Shown here: piece by piece, positions 24,313-33,599 of the stretch
Position numbering within the stretch: position 1 is the first letter of the stretch
How the letters are laid out: every line of letters starts with the position of its first letter
Assembly (NCBI RefSeq): GCF_036075115.1
Contig: NZ_CP107958.1
Location: forward strand, 868,001 to 932,000
From: Streptomyces sp. NBC_00377
GTDB lineage: Bacteria > Actinomycetota > Actinomycetes > Streptomycetales > Streptomycetaceae
Length of the DNA: 64,000 bases
Reading direction: 5' to 3'
The notes under the pieces: model-generated
The model's database searches: none
What the model saw: the letters and a program-made list of their open reading frames with translations, nothing else
What the model was told of the DNA's origin: nothing
Position numbers and translations under genes: made by a program

Positions 24313-27300
24313 ATGACCCACAGACATCGACTCCGCGGCCGTGCAAGACGCGGGGTGGGGCAACTGGCCGCACTGACCGCCGCCTGTCTGCTCATGGGCC
24401 TGACAGGGGCCGCGACTCCCGTCCAGGCCGACGAGGCCGCCGACCTCACCGACGGTCTGGCCCTCTGGTACAAGCTCGACGCCACGTCCGGCACCACGGT
24501 GACCGACGCCTCCGGTCACGGCCGCGACGGCACGGTGACCGGCGCCGCCGGCTGGTCGTCCACCGGCCAGGGCCTCGCCTTCAACGGCTCCGACACCTAC
24601 ATCAAGGTGCCGAACGACGTGATGAAGGGCATGGACGCGATCAGCGTCGCCATGGACGTGCGCATCGACGCCGCCCAGTCCACGCCGTACTTCCTCTACG
24701 GATTCGGCAACTCCAGCGGCAGCAACGGCAACGGCTACCTGTTCACCACGGGCAACTCCCTGCGCACCTCGATCGCCACCGGCAACTGGTCGACGGAACA
24801 GACCACCAAGCCCGCCGACTCCCACAACCTGACCCGCGCGGTGTGGAAGCACCTCACCTACACACAGTCCGGCACCACCGCTGTGCTGTACGAGGACGGC
24901 GTCGAGGTCGCCCGCAACACCTCGGTCACCATCACCCCCGGCGCCATCGGCTCCGGCATCACCACCGCCAACTACATCGGCAAGTCCGTGTACTCCGGCG
25001 ACAAACTCTTCAAGGGCGACATCCGCGACTTCCGCGTGTACGACCACGCGCTGGCCGCCTCCGACGTGGAGCAGCTCGCCCTCCCGGTGGCCGCCCAGGG
25101 CGTGGCCGACGACAAGGCCGCCCTGGACCTCGGCGACACGGACGCCGTCATCGCCGACCTGGACCTGCCGAAGACCGGCGCGGCCGGCGGCGCCTCCATC
25201 AGCTGGTCCAGCGACAACACCGCCCTGGTGTCGGACGCGGGCAAGGTGACCCGTCCCACCGCGGGTGAGCCGGACGGCCACGCCACCCTCACGGCGACCC
25301 TCAGGAAGGGGACGGTCACGGCCACCAAGTCGTTCGACGTCACGGTCCTCGCCGCGTTCGACGACGCGACCGCCGCGCACCGGGCCGCCGACGCCCTCAC
25401 GGTCCACAACCTCGACGACGCGCGAGGCAACCTCAGCCTCCCCGCGACGGGTTCCTACGGCACCGGCGTCACCTGGGCCTCCGCCCGGGAGGACGTGGTC
25501 ACGGCCGAGGGCGTGGTCCACCGTCCCGCGCACGGCGCCGGCACCACCACCGTCGAGCTGACCGCGACCGTCACCAAGGGCGCGGCGAAGGCGACCCGCG
25601 TGTTCACCGCGAAGGTCCCCGAACTCCCCGCGAAGGAAGCCCTCAAGGGCTACATGTTCAGCTACTTCACCGGCGAGGGCACGTCCGACGGCGAGCAGCT
25701 CTACGCCGCGCTCAGCAAGGGCAACGACCCGCTGAAGTGGCGGGAGCTGAACGACGCGAAGCCCGTCCTGACCTCGACCCTCGGCGAGAAGGGCCTGCGC
25801 GACCCGTTCATCATCCGCTCTCGCGAGGGCGACAAGTTCTACCAGATCGCCACCGACCTCAGGATCTACGGCAACGGCGACTGGGACGCCTCCCAGCGCA
25901 CCGGCAGCAAGTCCATCATGATCTGGGAGTCCACCGACCTCGTCCACTGGACGGACCAGCGCCTGGTCAAGGTCTCCCCGGACAGCGCGGGCAACACCTG
26001 GGCGCCGGAGGCCTACTACGACAGCGACCTCGGCGCGTACGTGGTCTTCTGGGCGTCGAAGCTGTACGACAACGCCTCGCACTCCGGCGACACCTACAAC
26101 CGGATGATGTACGCCACGACCCGCGACTTCTACACGTTCAGCGAGCCCAAGGTCTGGATCGACCGCGGCTACTCGGTCATCGACTCCACGGTGATCCAGC
26201 ACGACGGCACGTACTTCCGGCTGTCGAAGGACGAACGCAACAACACCTCCTCCACCCCCAACAGCAAGTTCATCTTCGAGGAGAAGAGCAACTCGCTGCT
26301 GAACCTCTCCTGGGACGCCGTCGCCGAGGGCATCGGCAAGGGCGCGATGAACGCGGCGGAGGGACCGCTGGTGTTCAAGTCCAACACCGAGGAGAAGTGG
26401 TACGCCTTCCTCGACGAGTTCGGCGGCCGCGGCTACCTCCCCTTCGAGACGACGGACCTCGCCTCCGGCGTCTGGACGCCGTCCACCGGCTACGACCTGC
26501 CGGCCAGGCCCCGCCACGGCACCGTCCTTCCGGTCACCCAGGCCGAGTACGACCGGCTGCTGCGCGCCTACCAGCCGGACCAGCTGGTCGAGAGCGTCGA
26601 AAACACCGCGGTGAAGACCCGCGTCGGTGACGCCCCGGTCCTGCCGGCCACCGTCATCGCCACGTACGCCGACGGCGTCCGCCGCCCGGTGGCGGTCACC
26701 TGGGACGCGGTCCCGGCGTCGGCCTACGCCCAGGCCGGCACCTTCACCGTGACGGGCAGCCTCCCCGACGGCGCCGCGCTCCCCGTCCGCGCCGAGGTCA
26801 CGGTCTCCGCGGAGGGCCCCGACGTGCCCGCCGACCTGCTCCTGCACTACGACTTCGACGAGACGTCCGGCAGCATCGCCCGTGACTCCAGCGGCCACGG
26901 CAACCACGGCACCTACGTCCGTACGCCCGAGTTCGGTACCGGCGTGGACGGCGGCTCGTTCAAGATGTCCGGCGACTCCGCCACCTCCCCGTACGTCAAG
27001 ATCCCGAACGGTGTGCTGAAGGGCGCCGACAGCGTCACCGTCTCCACGTACGCCAAGTGGAAGGGCGGCGCAGGCTTCCAATGGCTGTTCGGGCTCGGCC
27101 CGGACAGCAACAAGTACCTGTTCGCGACCCCCTCCAACGGCGGCTCCAGCCTGTACTCGGCCATCACCAAGGCGAGTTGGTCGGCGGAGTCGAAGCTGAC
27201 GGCCGGCTCGCAGCTGACGCCCGGCGAGTGGCGGCACGTCACGGTCACCCTCGACGGCGCCACCGGCACGATGGTCCTCTACGTCGACGGCGTGGAGGCT

Positions 27301-29502
27301 GCCCGCGCCACCGGCGTCACCGTCAAGCCCTCCGAGCTGTACGACGCCGCCAAGGACTACAGCGGCTACATCGGCAGGTCGCTGTACTCGGCCGACCCGT
27401 ACTTCGGCGGCGAGGTCGACGACTTCCGCATCTACGGCCGGGCCCTGTCGGCGGCGGAGGTCATGGAACTCAGCGGCAACACCGCGGGCATCGCCAAGGC
27501 GACGCATCCCGCCCTCAAGGTCGACGCCCTGCTCGACAACGCGGCCGGCAGGATCACGCTGCCGCTCAAGGAAGGCACCGATCTCACCGCGCTGGCACCG
27601 GAGTTCACCCTCGCCCACGGTGCGGCGATCAGCCCCGCCTCCGGCAGCGTCCACGACTTCACCCGGCCGGTGACGTACCAGGTGACCGGCTCGGACGGAA
27701 AGAAGCGCACCTGGACGGTGTCGGCGCTGGTCATGAGGAGCCCGGTGCTGCCGGGTCTCAACGCCGACCCGAACATCGTGCGCTTCGGCGACACCTTCTA
27801 CATGTACCCGACCACCGACGGCTTCGACGGGTGGAGCGGTACGCAGTTCAAGGCGTACTCCTCGACCGACCTGGTGCACTGGACGGACCACGGCGTCATC
27901 CTCGACCTGGGTCCGGACGTGAGCTGGGCGGACAGCAGGGCCTGGGCGCCGACGATCGCCGAGAAGAACGGCAAGTACTACTTCTACTTCTGCGCCGACG
28001 CCAGCATCGGCGTCGCCGTCTCCGACTCGCCCACCGGACCCTTCAAGGACGCCCTGGACAAGCCGCTGCTCAAGGCGGGCCAGTACAGCGGCCAGATGAT
28101 CGACCCGGCGGTCTTCACGGACGACGACGGCCAGTCGTACCTCTACTGGGGCAACGGCCACGCCTACGTCGTCCCGCTCGGCGCCGACATGGTGTCCTTC
28201 GACGCCTCGAAGATCACCGACATCACCCCGAGCGGTTACAACGAGGGCAGCTTCGTCGTGAAGCGCAAGGGCACCTACTACTTCATGTGGTCGGAGAACG
28301 ACACCCGGGACGAGAACTACCGCGTCGCCTACGCCACCGGCCCCTCGCCCACCGGCCCGTGGACCAAGCGGGGCGTGATCCTGGAGAAGGACCTGTCCCT
28401 GGGCATCAAGGGCACCGGCCACCACTCGGTCGTCCAGGTGCCGGGCACCGACGACTGGTACATCGCCTACCACCGCTTCGCGATCCCCGGCGGTGACGGC
28501 ACCCATCGCGAGACCACCGTCGACAAGATGGAGTTCGACGCCGACGGCCTGATCAAGAAGGTCGTGCCCACCCTCACGAGCATCGACCCGGTCACCATCG
28601 TGCACTCCGGTCCGGACGCCAAGGGCGTCGAGGGCGCCGCGATCACGATCGCCGGCACGGTCTCCGGAGCGGGCGGCGCGCGGTGGACCCTGGAGAAGGG
28701 CGCGCCCTGCAAGATCGCGGACCCGGCCGCCGGCCGGACCACGGTCACCTGCACCGACAACGGCGCCTACACCGTCACCCTGACCGGCGGCCGCAGCACC
28801 GACACGGCCGTGGTGACGGTGACCAACGCGGCCCCGGCCATCACGTCGGCCACCGGCCCGGCCGGGCCTGTGCCCACCGGCCGCGCTACGGCCGTCACCG
28901 TCCGGTTCACCGACCCGGGCGCCGGGGACAGCCACACCTGCGTGGTCGACTGGAAGGACGGCGGCAGACCGGCGGGCGGCACGGTCACCGCGTCCGGCTG
29001 CCGGGCCGAGCACACCTACACCTCGGCGGGCATCCGCCGTCCGGTGATCACCGTCACCGACGACGACGGCGCCTCGGTCGGCACGACGCTCCCCGAGCTG
29101 ATCGTGTACGACCGTGCCGCCGGACCGGTGGTCGGCGCGGGCAGCATCACCGCCCCGTTCGGACCCAGGCTGAAGGGCCGGGCGTCCTTCTCGATCGCGG
29201 CCGGCTATCTGCCGGGCGCCGCCGCCCCCGCCGGCCAGGTCGCCTTCGACTTCAGGCCCGCCCGCCTGGCGCTCCGTTCCACCGGCCTCGACTGGCTCGT
29301 CGTCACCGGCAACACGGCCGTCCTCCAGGGCTCGGGCACGGTCAACGGCAAGAGCGGCTACGCCTTCCGCGTCACGACGACCGACAACCCGGACACGTAC
29401 CTCGTCAAGGTCTGGAAGAAGTCCGGCGGGGAGGTGGTCTACAGCAGCGGCGCCGCGGCGAAGGTCAACGGCGTCATCACCGTCGGCGTCCACCGCCGGT
29501 AG
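24313..29502 (+). CDS. secreted modular arabinan/galactan-active enzyme with two GH43 and two LamG domains
   Basis: A 1,729-residue exported protein. Approximate order: signal peptide ending VQADEA; LamG/concanavalin-like domain (50-255); bacterial Ig-like (256-435); GH43 domain 1 (443-755) with GLRDPFIIRS, TWAPEAYYD and MNAAEGPLVF; Ig-like (760-833); second LamG (840-1052); Ig-like (1060-1143); GH43 domain 2 (1145-1425) with NADPNIVRFGDTFYMYPTTD, MIDPAVFTDDDG and GYNEGSFVV, the Asp/Asp/Glu catalytic set; PKD-like region (1430-1600); C-terminal beta domain. GH43 enzymes cleave arabinofuranosides, arabinan, xylosides or beta-1,3-galactan. Two catalytic domains suggest concerted debranching. 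The ATG has only a weak ribosome site. No wall-anchor motif, so it is probably released. Confidence 0.9.
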   Translation: MTHRHRLRGRARRGVGQLAALTAACLLMGLTGAATPVQADEAADLTDGLALWYKLDATSGTTVTDASGHGRDGTVTGAAGWSSTGQGLAFNGSDTYIKVPNDVMKGMDAISVAMDVRIDAAQSTPYFLYGFGNSSGSNGNGYLFTTGNSLRTSIATGNWSTEQTTKPADSHNLTRAVWKHLTYTQSGTTAVLYEDGVEVARNTSVTITPGAIGSGITTANYIGKSVYSGDKLFKGDIRDFRVYDHALAASDVEQLALPVAAQGVADDKAALDLGDTDAVIADLDLPKTGAAGGASISWSSDNTALVSDAGKVTRPTAGEPDGHATLTATLRKGTVTATKSFDVTVLAAFDDATAAHRAADALTVHNLDDARGNLSLPATGSYGTGVTWASAREDVVTAEGVVHRPAHGAGTTTVELTATVTKGAAKATRVFTAKVPELPAKEALKGYMFSYFTGEGTSDGEQLYAALSKGNDPLKWRELNDAKPVLTSTLGEKGLRDPFIIRSREGDKFYQIATDLRIYGNGDWDASQRTGSKSIMIWESTDLVHWTDQRLVKVSPDSAGNTWAPEAYYDSDLGAYVVFWASKLYDNASHSGDTYNRMMYATTRDFYTFSEPKVWIDRGYSVIDSTVIQHDGTYFRLSKDERNNTSSTPNSKFIFEEKSNSLLNLSWDAVAEGIGKGAMNAAEGPLVFKSNTEEKWYAFLDEFGGRGYLPFETTDLASGVWTPSTGYDLPARPRHGTVLPVTQAEYDRLLRAYQPDQLVESVENTAVKTRVGDAPVLPATVIATYADGVRRPVAVTWDAVPASAYAQAGTFTVTGSLPDGAALPVRAEVTVSAEGPDVPADLLLHYDFDETSGSIARDSSGHGNHGTYVRTPEFGTGVDGGSFKMSGDSATSPYVKIPNGVLKGADSVTVSTYAKWKGGAGFQWLFGLGPDSNKYLFATPSNGGSSLYSAITKASWSAESKLTAGSQLTPGEWRHVTVTLDGATGTMVLYVDGVEAARATGVTVKPSELYDAAKDYSGYIGRSLYSADPYFGGEVDDFRIYGRALSAAEVMELSGNTAGIAKATHPALKVDALLDNAAGRITLPLKEGTDLTALAPEFTLAHGAAISPASGSVHDFTRPVTYQVTGSDGKKRTWTVSALVMRSPVLPGLNADPNIVRFGDTFYMYPTTDGFDGWSGTQFKAYSSTDLVHWTDHGVILDLGPDVSWADSRAWAPTIAEKNGKYYFYFCADASIGVAVSDSPTGPFKDALDKPLLKAGQYSGQMIDPAVFTDDDGQSYLYWGNGHAYVVPLGADMVSFDASKITDITPSGYNEGSFVVKRKGTYYFMWSENDTRDENYRVAYATGPSPTGPWTKRGVILEKDLSLGIKGTGHHSVVQVPGTDDWYIAYHRFAIPGGDGTHRETTVDKMEFDADGLIKKVVPTLTSIDPVTIVHSGPDAKGVEGAAITIAGTVSGAGGARWTLEKGAPCKIADPAAGRTTVTCTDNGAYTVTLTGGRSTDTAVVTVTNAAPAITSATGPAGPVPTGRATAVTVRFTDPGAGDSHTCVVDWKDGGRPAGGTVTASGCRAEHTYTSAGIRRPVITVTDDDGASVGTTLPELIVYDRAAGPVVGAGSITAPFGPRLKGRASFSIAAGYLPGAAAPAGQVAFDFRPARLALRSTGLDWLVVTGNTAVLQGSGTVNGKSGYAFRVTTTDNPDTYLVKVWKKSGGEVVYSSGAAAKVNGVITVGVHRR

Positions 29503-29554
29503 GACGTCTCCGCCGCCGGGCCGTCCGTCCGGTCCCGGCGCCGGCCGACCGCTC

Positions 29555-29596
29555 GGACGAACGGGCCCCCTGCGCATGCAGGGGGCCCGTTCGTCC
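29555..29596. terminator. bidirectional terminator between GH43 and DUF5682 genes
   Basis: Perfect 19-bp inverted repeat (29555-29573 and 29578-29596) around a 4-nt loop, midway between two convergent genes. One of the strongest hairpins in the window. Confidence 0.85.
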
Positions 29597-29641
29597 TCCG
29601 GACGACCGCCGCCCTCCCGGTCCGGTGGGCGGCACGCGCGG

Positions 29642-32449
29642 TCAGCCGCCGCTCAGCAGGGTCTCCAGGGCCGTCGCCGTCGCGGGGTGCCGGGAGAGCA
29701 GGGCGGCTCCGGCCGGGGCGGCGGCGTCCGTCGCCCACGTCCCGTCGCAGCCCAGCAGACCGGCGAGCGCGTCGCAGGTCCCGGGGTGCGCGGCCAGCAG
29801 CGGCAGGCCGCCTGCGGTGACCGCCGCCGGTCCCACGGGCGCGCGCGGCGGTTCCTGCGGAAGAAGCCACGGTGGCACCCAGCCGTCCAGTTCGGCGAGC
29901 CGGGCGGGGAAGACCCGGCCGGCCTCACGGATCAGCAGCGGGGCCGACTCGGCGCCGCCGGCCCGCAGGGTGGTGATCAGGGTCGGCAGCCAGGGCAGCA
30001 GCACCTCGTCCGGAAGCCGGGCGAACGCGTTCGACACGGCCTCGACGACGAAGTCGGCCAGGCCGGGGACCGGCTCCAGGGCGTGCACGAACCCGCTGAG
30101 GTAGCGGGGGTAGGCGGGCACCACCAGCGGGTTCGCCAGCAGTTCGGCGCAGCGCGCCCGCAGGGCCGTCCTCGGCAGGGCGCCCAGGTGGGTCTGGGCC
30201 GCCCAGAGCAGTGCGGTGCGGGCGGGATCGGCCGGGTGGGACTGGGCGAGGGCGAGTTCGAGCTGGGTGCGGTCGCAGCCCAGGGACAGGGCCAGGGCCT
30301 CCATGCCGAACAGGAAACCCAGCATCGCCGCGACCTGGCGGACGGTCGCGTCGTCGTCGGTGAACGCCGTCGGCAGCAGCGTGCAGTAGTGCGCGTAGCC
30401 GGTCTTGACGAAGGACTCGATCCACGGCGGGAGCACCGGCTCGGACGTGCGGTAGTGGGCCAGCAGCCGGCGTACCCGGCGCAGCACCTCCGGCGCGCCG
30501 TCGACGCTGCGCTCGCTCGCCAGCACCTCCAGCGCCCGGGTGCCGAGCTCGTCGGCGAGACGGCGGCTGCGCAGGTGGAGCAGGGCGTCCTCGACGGCCT
30601 CCAGGACCTGGGCCGCCGTGGCCTGCGGCGCGTACGCGGCGCGCCGCAGCCGCTGTTCGAGGACCTGCTCGATGCTGACGCCCTCGTAACCGAGTTCGAT
30701 GAGGGCGCGCTGGTGGGTGCCCAGGGCCAGGTCCCAGGACTCCTGGAGGGAGCGCTCGCCGAGGCGGCGTTCGCCCATGACGGGCCGGGCCGCACCCGGG
30801 GGCAGCAGCCGGCGCAGCATCCACAGCAGGTCGGAGCAGGGCGCGAGTTCCGGACGCGAGGCGATGTCCAGCAGCGCGCGCTGCACTCCGCGCTGCTGGA
30901 GTCTCAGCTCCAGCGGTGCGAGCCGGTCGTGCACGTCGCGGGCCAGCGGCGGCAGCGCGTCGTAGCCGACCTGGCCGACGCGGTCGCCGCCCATCATGAT
31001 CTCGACCAGCCGGCCCACGTCCCGCCGGCCCGGTACGGCGTCCTTCTCGATGCAGGTGACGGCTGCGTCCTGGAAGTCGTACGGCGTCGGCCTGGCGCGG
31101 TCGCGCAGGCCGGCCAGCAGGATCGACGTCTCGAAGACGGCGATGGCGTCGGCGGTGGAGGCCAGGTAGCCGTGACGACGGGCGGCGCGCACGATCTCTA
31201 CGGACCAGCCGAGCAGTTCGGCCTTGTCCAGGGCGTCGAGGGCGGGCGGCCGTCCGAGGAATCCCGTCAGCCGGTCGGCCGGCGGGACAGGCGGCGCGGG
31301 GACGGTGGTGGTGAGGGGTCTCTTCGGCTTCGCGCGCTTCTTGGTGCCCGCCTGGCCGTCCAGGCGGAACGGGCGGACGCCGGTGCGTCTGACGTTCTTC
31401 GCCCATTCCGTGGCGGCGATGGACACCGAGCCCGCGGCGAGTCCGAACTGCGCCTCGATCGCCCCGTGGCTGGAGGGGATCAGGCCGTGCCGCCACGTGG
31501 TGCCGCTCGGCGGGCCGACGGTGAACGTGTCGCTGCCGTGCACGCCGAACTCGGCGACCCGGCTGGCCGCGTGGAAGGCGCCGCAGACGTAGAGGCAGTC
31601 GGCGGGGTCGGTGCCGGTGGCGGCGAGGTGCTCGCGCATCCGGGTCCACATGTACCGCTCGCGGTCCTCGTCGACGTGTAGCTTGCCCGGGTGGCCGGGG
31701 GCGAGGCGCCTGAAGAGGCTGCCGATGAGCAGCATCACCTGGCGGTAGGTGTCGTGGTCGCTGTCGCCGAGGGGCAGTTCGACGTACTGGTGCCACCATT
31801 CCGACCAGTGCCGTACCCGGCCGTGGCGCAGGAGGTGCTCCTCCAGTTCGGCGAAGCGGGGGCGCAGGTCGCCGATCTCCACGCCGACGGCGTCGCCGTG
31901 CAGGGCCGTCTGCTCGGTGGTCTCGGGCGCGTCGGGATCGCCGGCGTCGTCGCTGTCGCCTCGGGGGCCGGTCTCCCACTGGAAGACGTGGTCCGAGGAC
32001 CGGTCGACGAGGACGAGTTCGACTCCCGGGGTGTCCAGTGCGTAGGCGATGGCCTGGTACTCGGCGGAGGCCTCGGTGACCGGGGCGACCACCGAGAGCG
32101 GCGCCCAGTCCGCGGGGAAGCCCTCGATCTCGCTCGCGAAGGACTGCACGGCCACCGGCAGACGGCAGTTGCGCAGTTCGGTGAGGAGAGGAGCCATGTC
32201 CTCGCACAGTTCGAGATAGACCACCTTCGGCTGTTTCTCACGCAGCCGACGTGCCATGGCGATGGCCGAGGCCGGTGAATGGTGGCAGACCGGGAAGATC
32301 TCCAGGGGTTCGGCCACCGCGCGTTCGACGTCGTCGACGATGCCCCGCAGGATGCCCTCCAGGGCTCCCGGTCCGTCGGCGAACACGGCGGCCGCGTCCT
32401 GGAGCTGGGTGCGCAGGGCGGTGAACGCGCCCTCGGGGGTCGGGGTCAC
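29642..32449 (-). CDS. DUF5682-type protein (YehM-like) of the SWIM/VWA/AAA+ operon
   Basis: A 935-residue cytoplasmic protein and last gene of a four-gene operon. The N-terminal ~300 residues contain FPVCHHSPASAIAMARRLRE, VVYLELCEDMAPLL and YVCGAFHAASRVAEFG; the paired His and Glu motifs recall the TraB/EreA/ChaN-type fold, which is an inference. The rest is alpha-helical, Leu/Arg-rich, possibly HEAT-like. It starts with a GTG at 32449 that overlaps the AAA+ stop (GTGA), showing translational coupling. Homology to E. coli YehM and DUF5682 is judged from gene order and remembered motifs. Activity is unknown; the coupling says it works with the ATPase. Longer in-frame openings upstream run antisense to the ATPase frame and are rejected. 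Confidence 0.85.
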   Translation of the reverse strand: MTPTPEGAFTALRTQLQDAAAVFADGPGALEGILRGIVDDVERAVAEPLEIFPVCHHSPASAIAMARRLREKQPKVVYLELCEDMAPLLTELRNCRLPVAVQSFASEIEGFPADWAPLSVVAPVTEASAEYQAIAYALDTPGVELVLVDRSSDHVFQWETGPRGDSDDAGDPDAPETTEQTALHGDAVGVEIGDLRPRFAELEEHLLRHGRVRHWSEWWHQYVELPLGDSDHDTYRQVMLLIGSLFRRLAPGHPGKLHVDEDRERYMWTRMREHLAATGTDPADCLYVCGAFHAASRVAEFGVHGSDTFTVGPPSGTTWRHGLIPSSHGAIEAQFGLAAGSVSIAATEWAKNVRRTGVRPFRLDGQAGTKKRAKPKRPLTTTVPAPPVPPADRLTGFLGRPPALDALDKAELLGWSVEIVRAARRHGYLASTADAIAVFETSILLAGLRDRARPTPYDFQDAAVTCIEKDAVPGRRDVGRLVEIMMGGDRVGQVGYDALPPLARDVHDRLAPLELRLQQRGVQRALLDIASRPELAPCSDLLWMLRRLLPPGAARPVMGERRLGERSLQESWDLALGTHQRALIELGYEGVSIEQVLEQRLRRAAYAPQATAAQVLEAVEDALLHLRSRRLADELGTRALEVLASERSVDGAPEVLRRVRRLLAHYRTSEPVLPPWIESFVKTGYAHYCTLLPTAFTDDDATVRQVAAMLGFLFGMEALALSLGCDRTQLELALAQSHPADPARTALLWAAQTHLGALPRTALRARCAELLANPLVVPAYPRYLSGFVHALEPVPGLADFVVEAVSNAFARLPDEVLLPWLPTLITTLRAGGAESAPLLIREAGRVFPARLAELDGWVPPWLLPQEPPRAPVGPAAVTAGGLPLLAAHPGTCDALAGLLGCDGTWATDAAAPAGAALLSRHPATATALETLLSGG

Positions 32450-33570
32450 GACAGGGTCGCGATCGCGTCGCGGCCGCCCGCGAGGAACTCCGGCCAGGAG
32501 CCCCCCTCCTCCTTGCTGCGGGGTTCGACGACACCGTGCAGGTACTTGTTGAGGATGGCGAGGTCCTCCGGTGTGCGCCGGGCCAGGGAGCCGACGAGGG
32601 AGGAGGCGAGGGTGTGGGCGGTGAGGGCGCGTTCGCCGAAGAAGTTGCTGTGCAGGACGGCGTCCTCCAGAACACCGATCTGCTCCGCCGTGGACAGGGC
32701 CGACTCCAGTTTCTCGTCGTCGCTGCCGGCGGCCGCCGAGGAGGCCCGCAGGTCGGCGAAGCTGCGCAGCAGCACGTCCAGCAGGGTCGGTGGGACGTCC
32801 AGCTCGATGCGGTGGCGGCGCAGCAGTTCCTCGGTGCGGAAGCGGACGATCTCCGCCTCGCTCCTCTTGTTCGTCACCACCGGGATCCGCACGAAGTTGA
32901 AGCGGCGCTTGAGGGCCGAGGAGAGGTCGTTGACGCCCCGGTCGCGGCTGTTCGCGGTGGCGATCACCGAGAAACCGGGCTTGGCGAACACGATGTTGTC
33001 GCTGTCCCGGTCGCTGCCGAGTTCCGGGACGGAGATGTACTTCTCGGAGAGGATCGAGATCAGCGCGTCCTGGACATCGCTGGTGGAACGGGTGAGTTCC
33101 TCGAAGCGGCCGATCGAGCCGGTCTCCATCGCGGTCATGATCGGGGAGGGGATCATCGACTCCCGCGACTGACCCTTGGCGATGACCATCGAGACGTTCC
33201 ACGAGTACTTGATGTGGTCCTCGGTGGTACCGGCCGTGCCCTGCACGACCAGCGTGGAGTTGCGGGAGATCGCGGCGGACAGCAGCTCGGCCAGCCAGCT
33301 CTTGCCGGTGCCGGGGTCGCCGATGAGGAGCAGGCCGCGGTCGGAGGCGAGCGTGACGATGGAGCGCTCGACGAAGCTGCGGTCGCCGAACCACTTGGGG
33401 GCGATCTCCCGGTCGAGGCCGTCGGCGCGCTCGGAGCCGAGGACGAACAGGCGGACCATCTTCGGGGACAGCCGCCAGGAGAACGGCTTGGGGTTGTCGT
33501 CGACGGACTCCAGCCAGTCGAGTTCCTCGGCGTACTTGAGCTCGGCGGGGGCGCGCAGCAGGTCGGTCAT
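32446..33570 (-). CDS. MoxR-type AAA+ ATPase (YehL-like)
   Basis: A 374-residue AAA+ ATPase. Walker A is GDPGTGKS at residues 84-91. Further features are VVQGTAGTTEDHIKYSWN, the Walker-B-region GSIGRFEELTRSTSDVQDAL, sensor-1 FSVIATANSRDRGVNDLSSA, and arginine-finger-type ALKRRFNFVRIPVV. The N-terminal ~60 residues precede the core. MoxR-family ATPases act as chaperone or metal-insertion machines together with VWA proteins. It starts 29 nt after the VWA gene and has GGAAAGG at good spacing; its stop overlaps the DUF5682 start. Placement in the YehL subfamily is inferred from the VWA/SWIM/DUF5682 neighbours. Confidence 0.93.
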   Translation of the reverse strand: MTDLLRAPAELKYAEELDWLESVDDNPKPFSWRLSPKMVRLFVLGSERADGLDREIAPKWFGDRSFVERSIVTLASDRGLLLIGDPGTGKSWLAELLSAAISRNSTLVVQGTAGTTEDHIKYSWNVSMVIAKGQSRESMIPSPIMTAMETGSIGRFEELTRSTSDVQDALISILSEKYISVPELGSDRDSDNIVFAKPGFSVIATANSRDRGVNDLSSALKRRFNFVRIPVVTNKRSEAEIVRFRTEELLRRHRIELDVPPTLLDVLLRSFADLRASSAAAGSDDEKLESALSTAEQIGVLEDAVLHSNFFGERALTAHTLASSLVGSLARRTPEDLAILNKYLHGVVEPRSKEEGGSWPEFLAGGRDAIATLS

Positions 33571-33599
33571 CCGAAGGCCTTTCCAGGGGAGGGGGCGGG

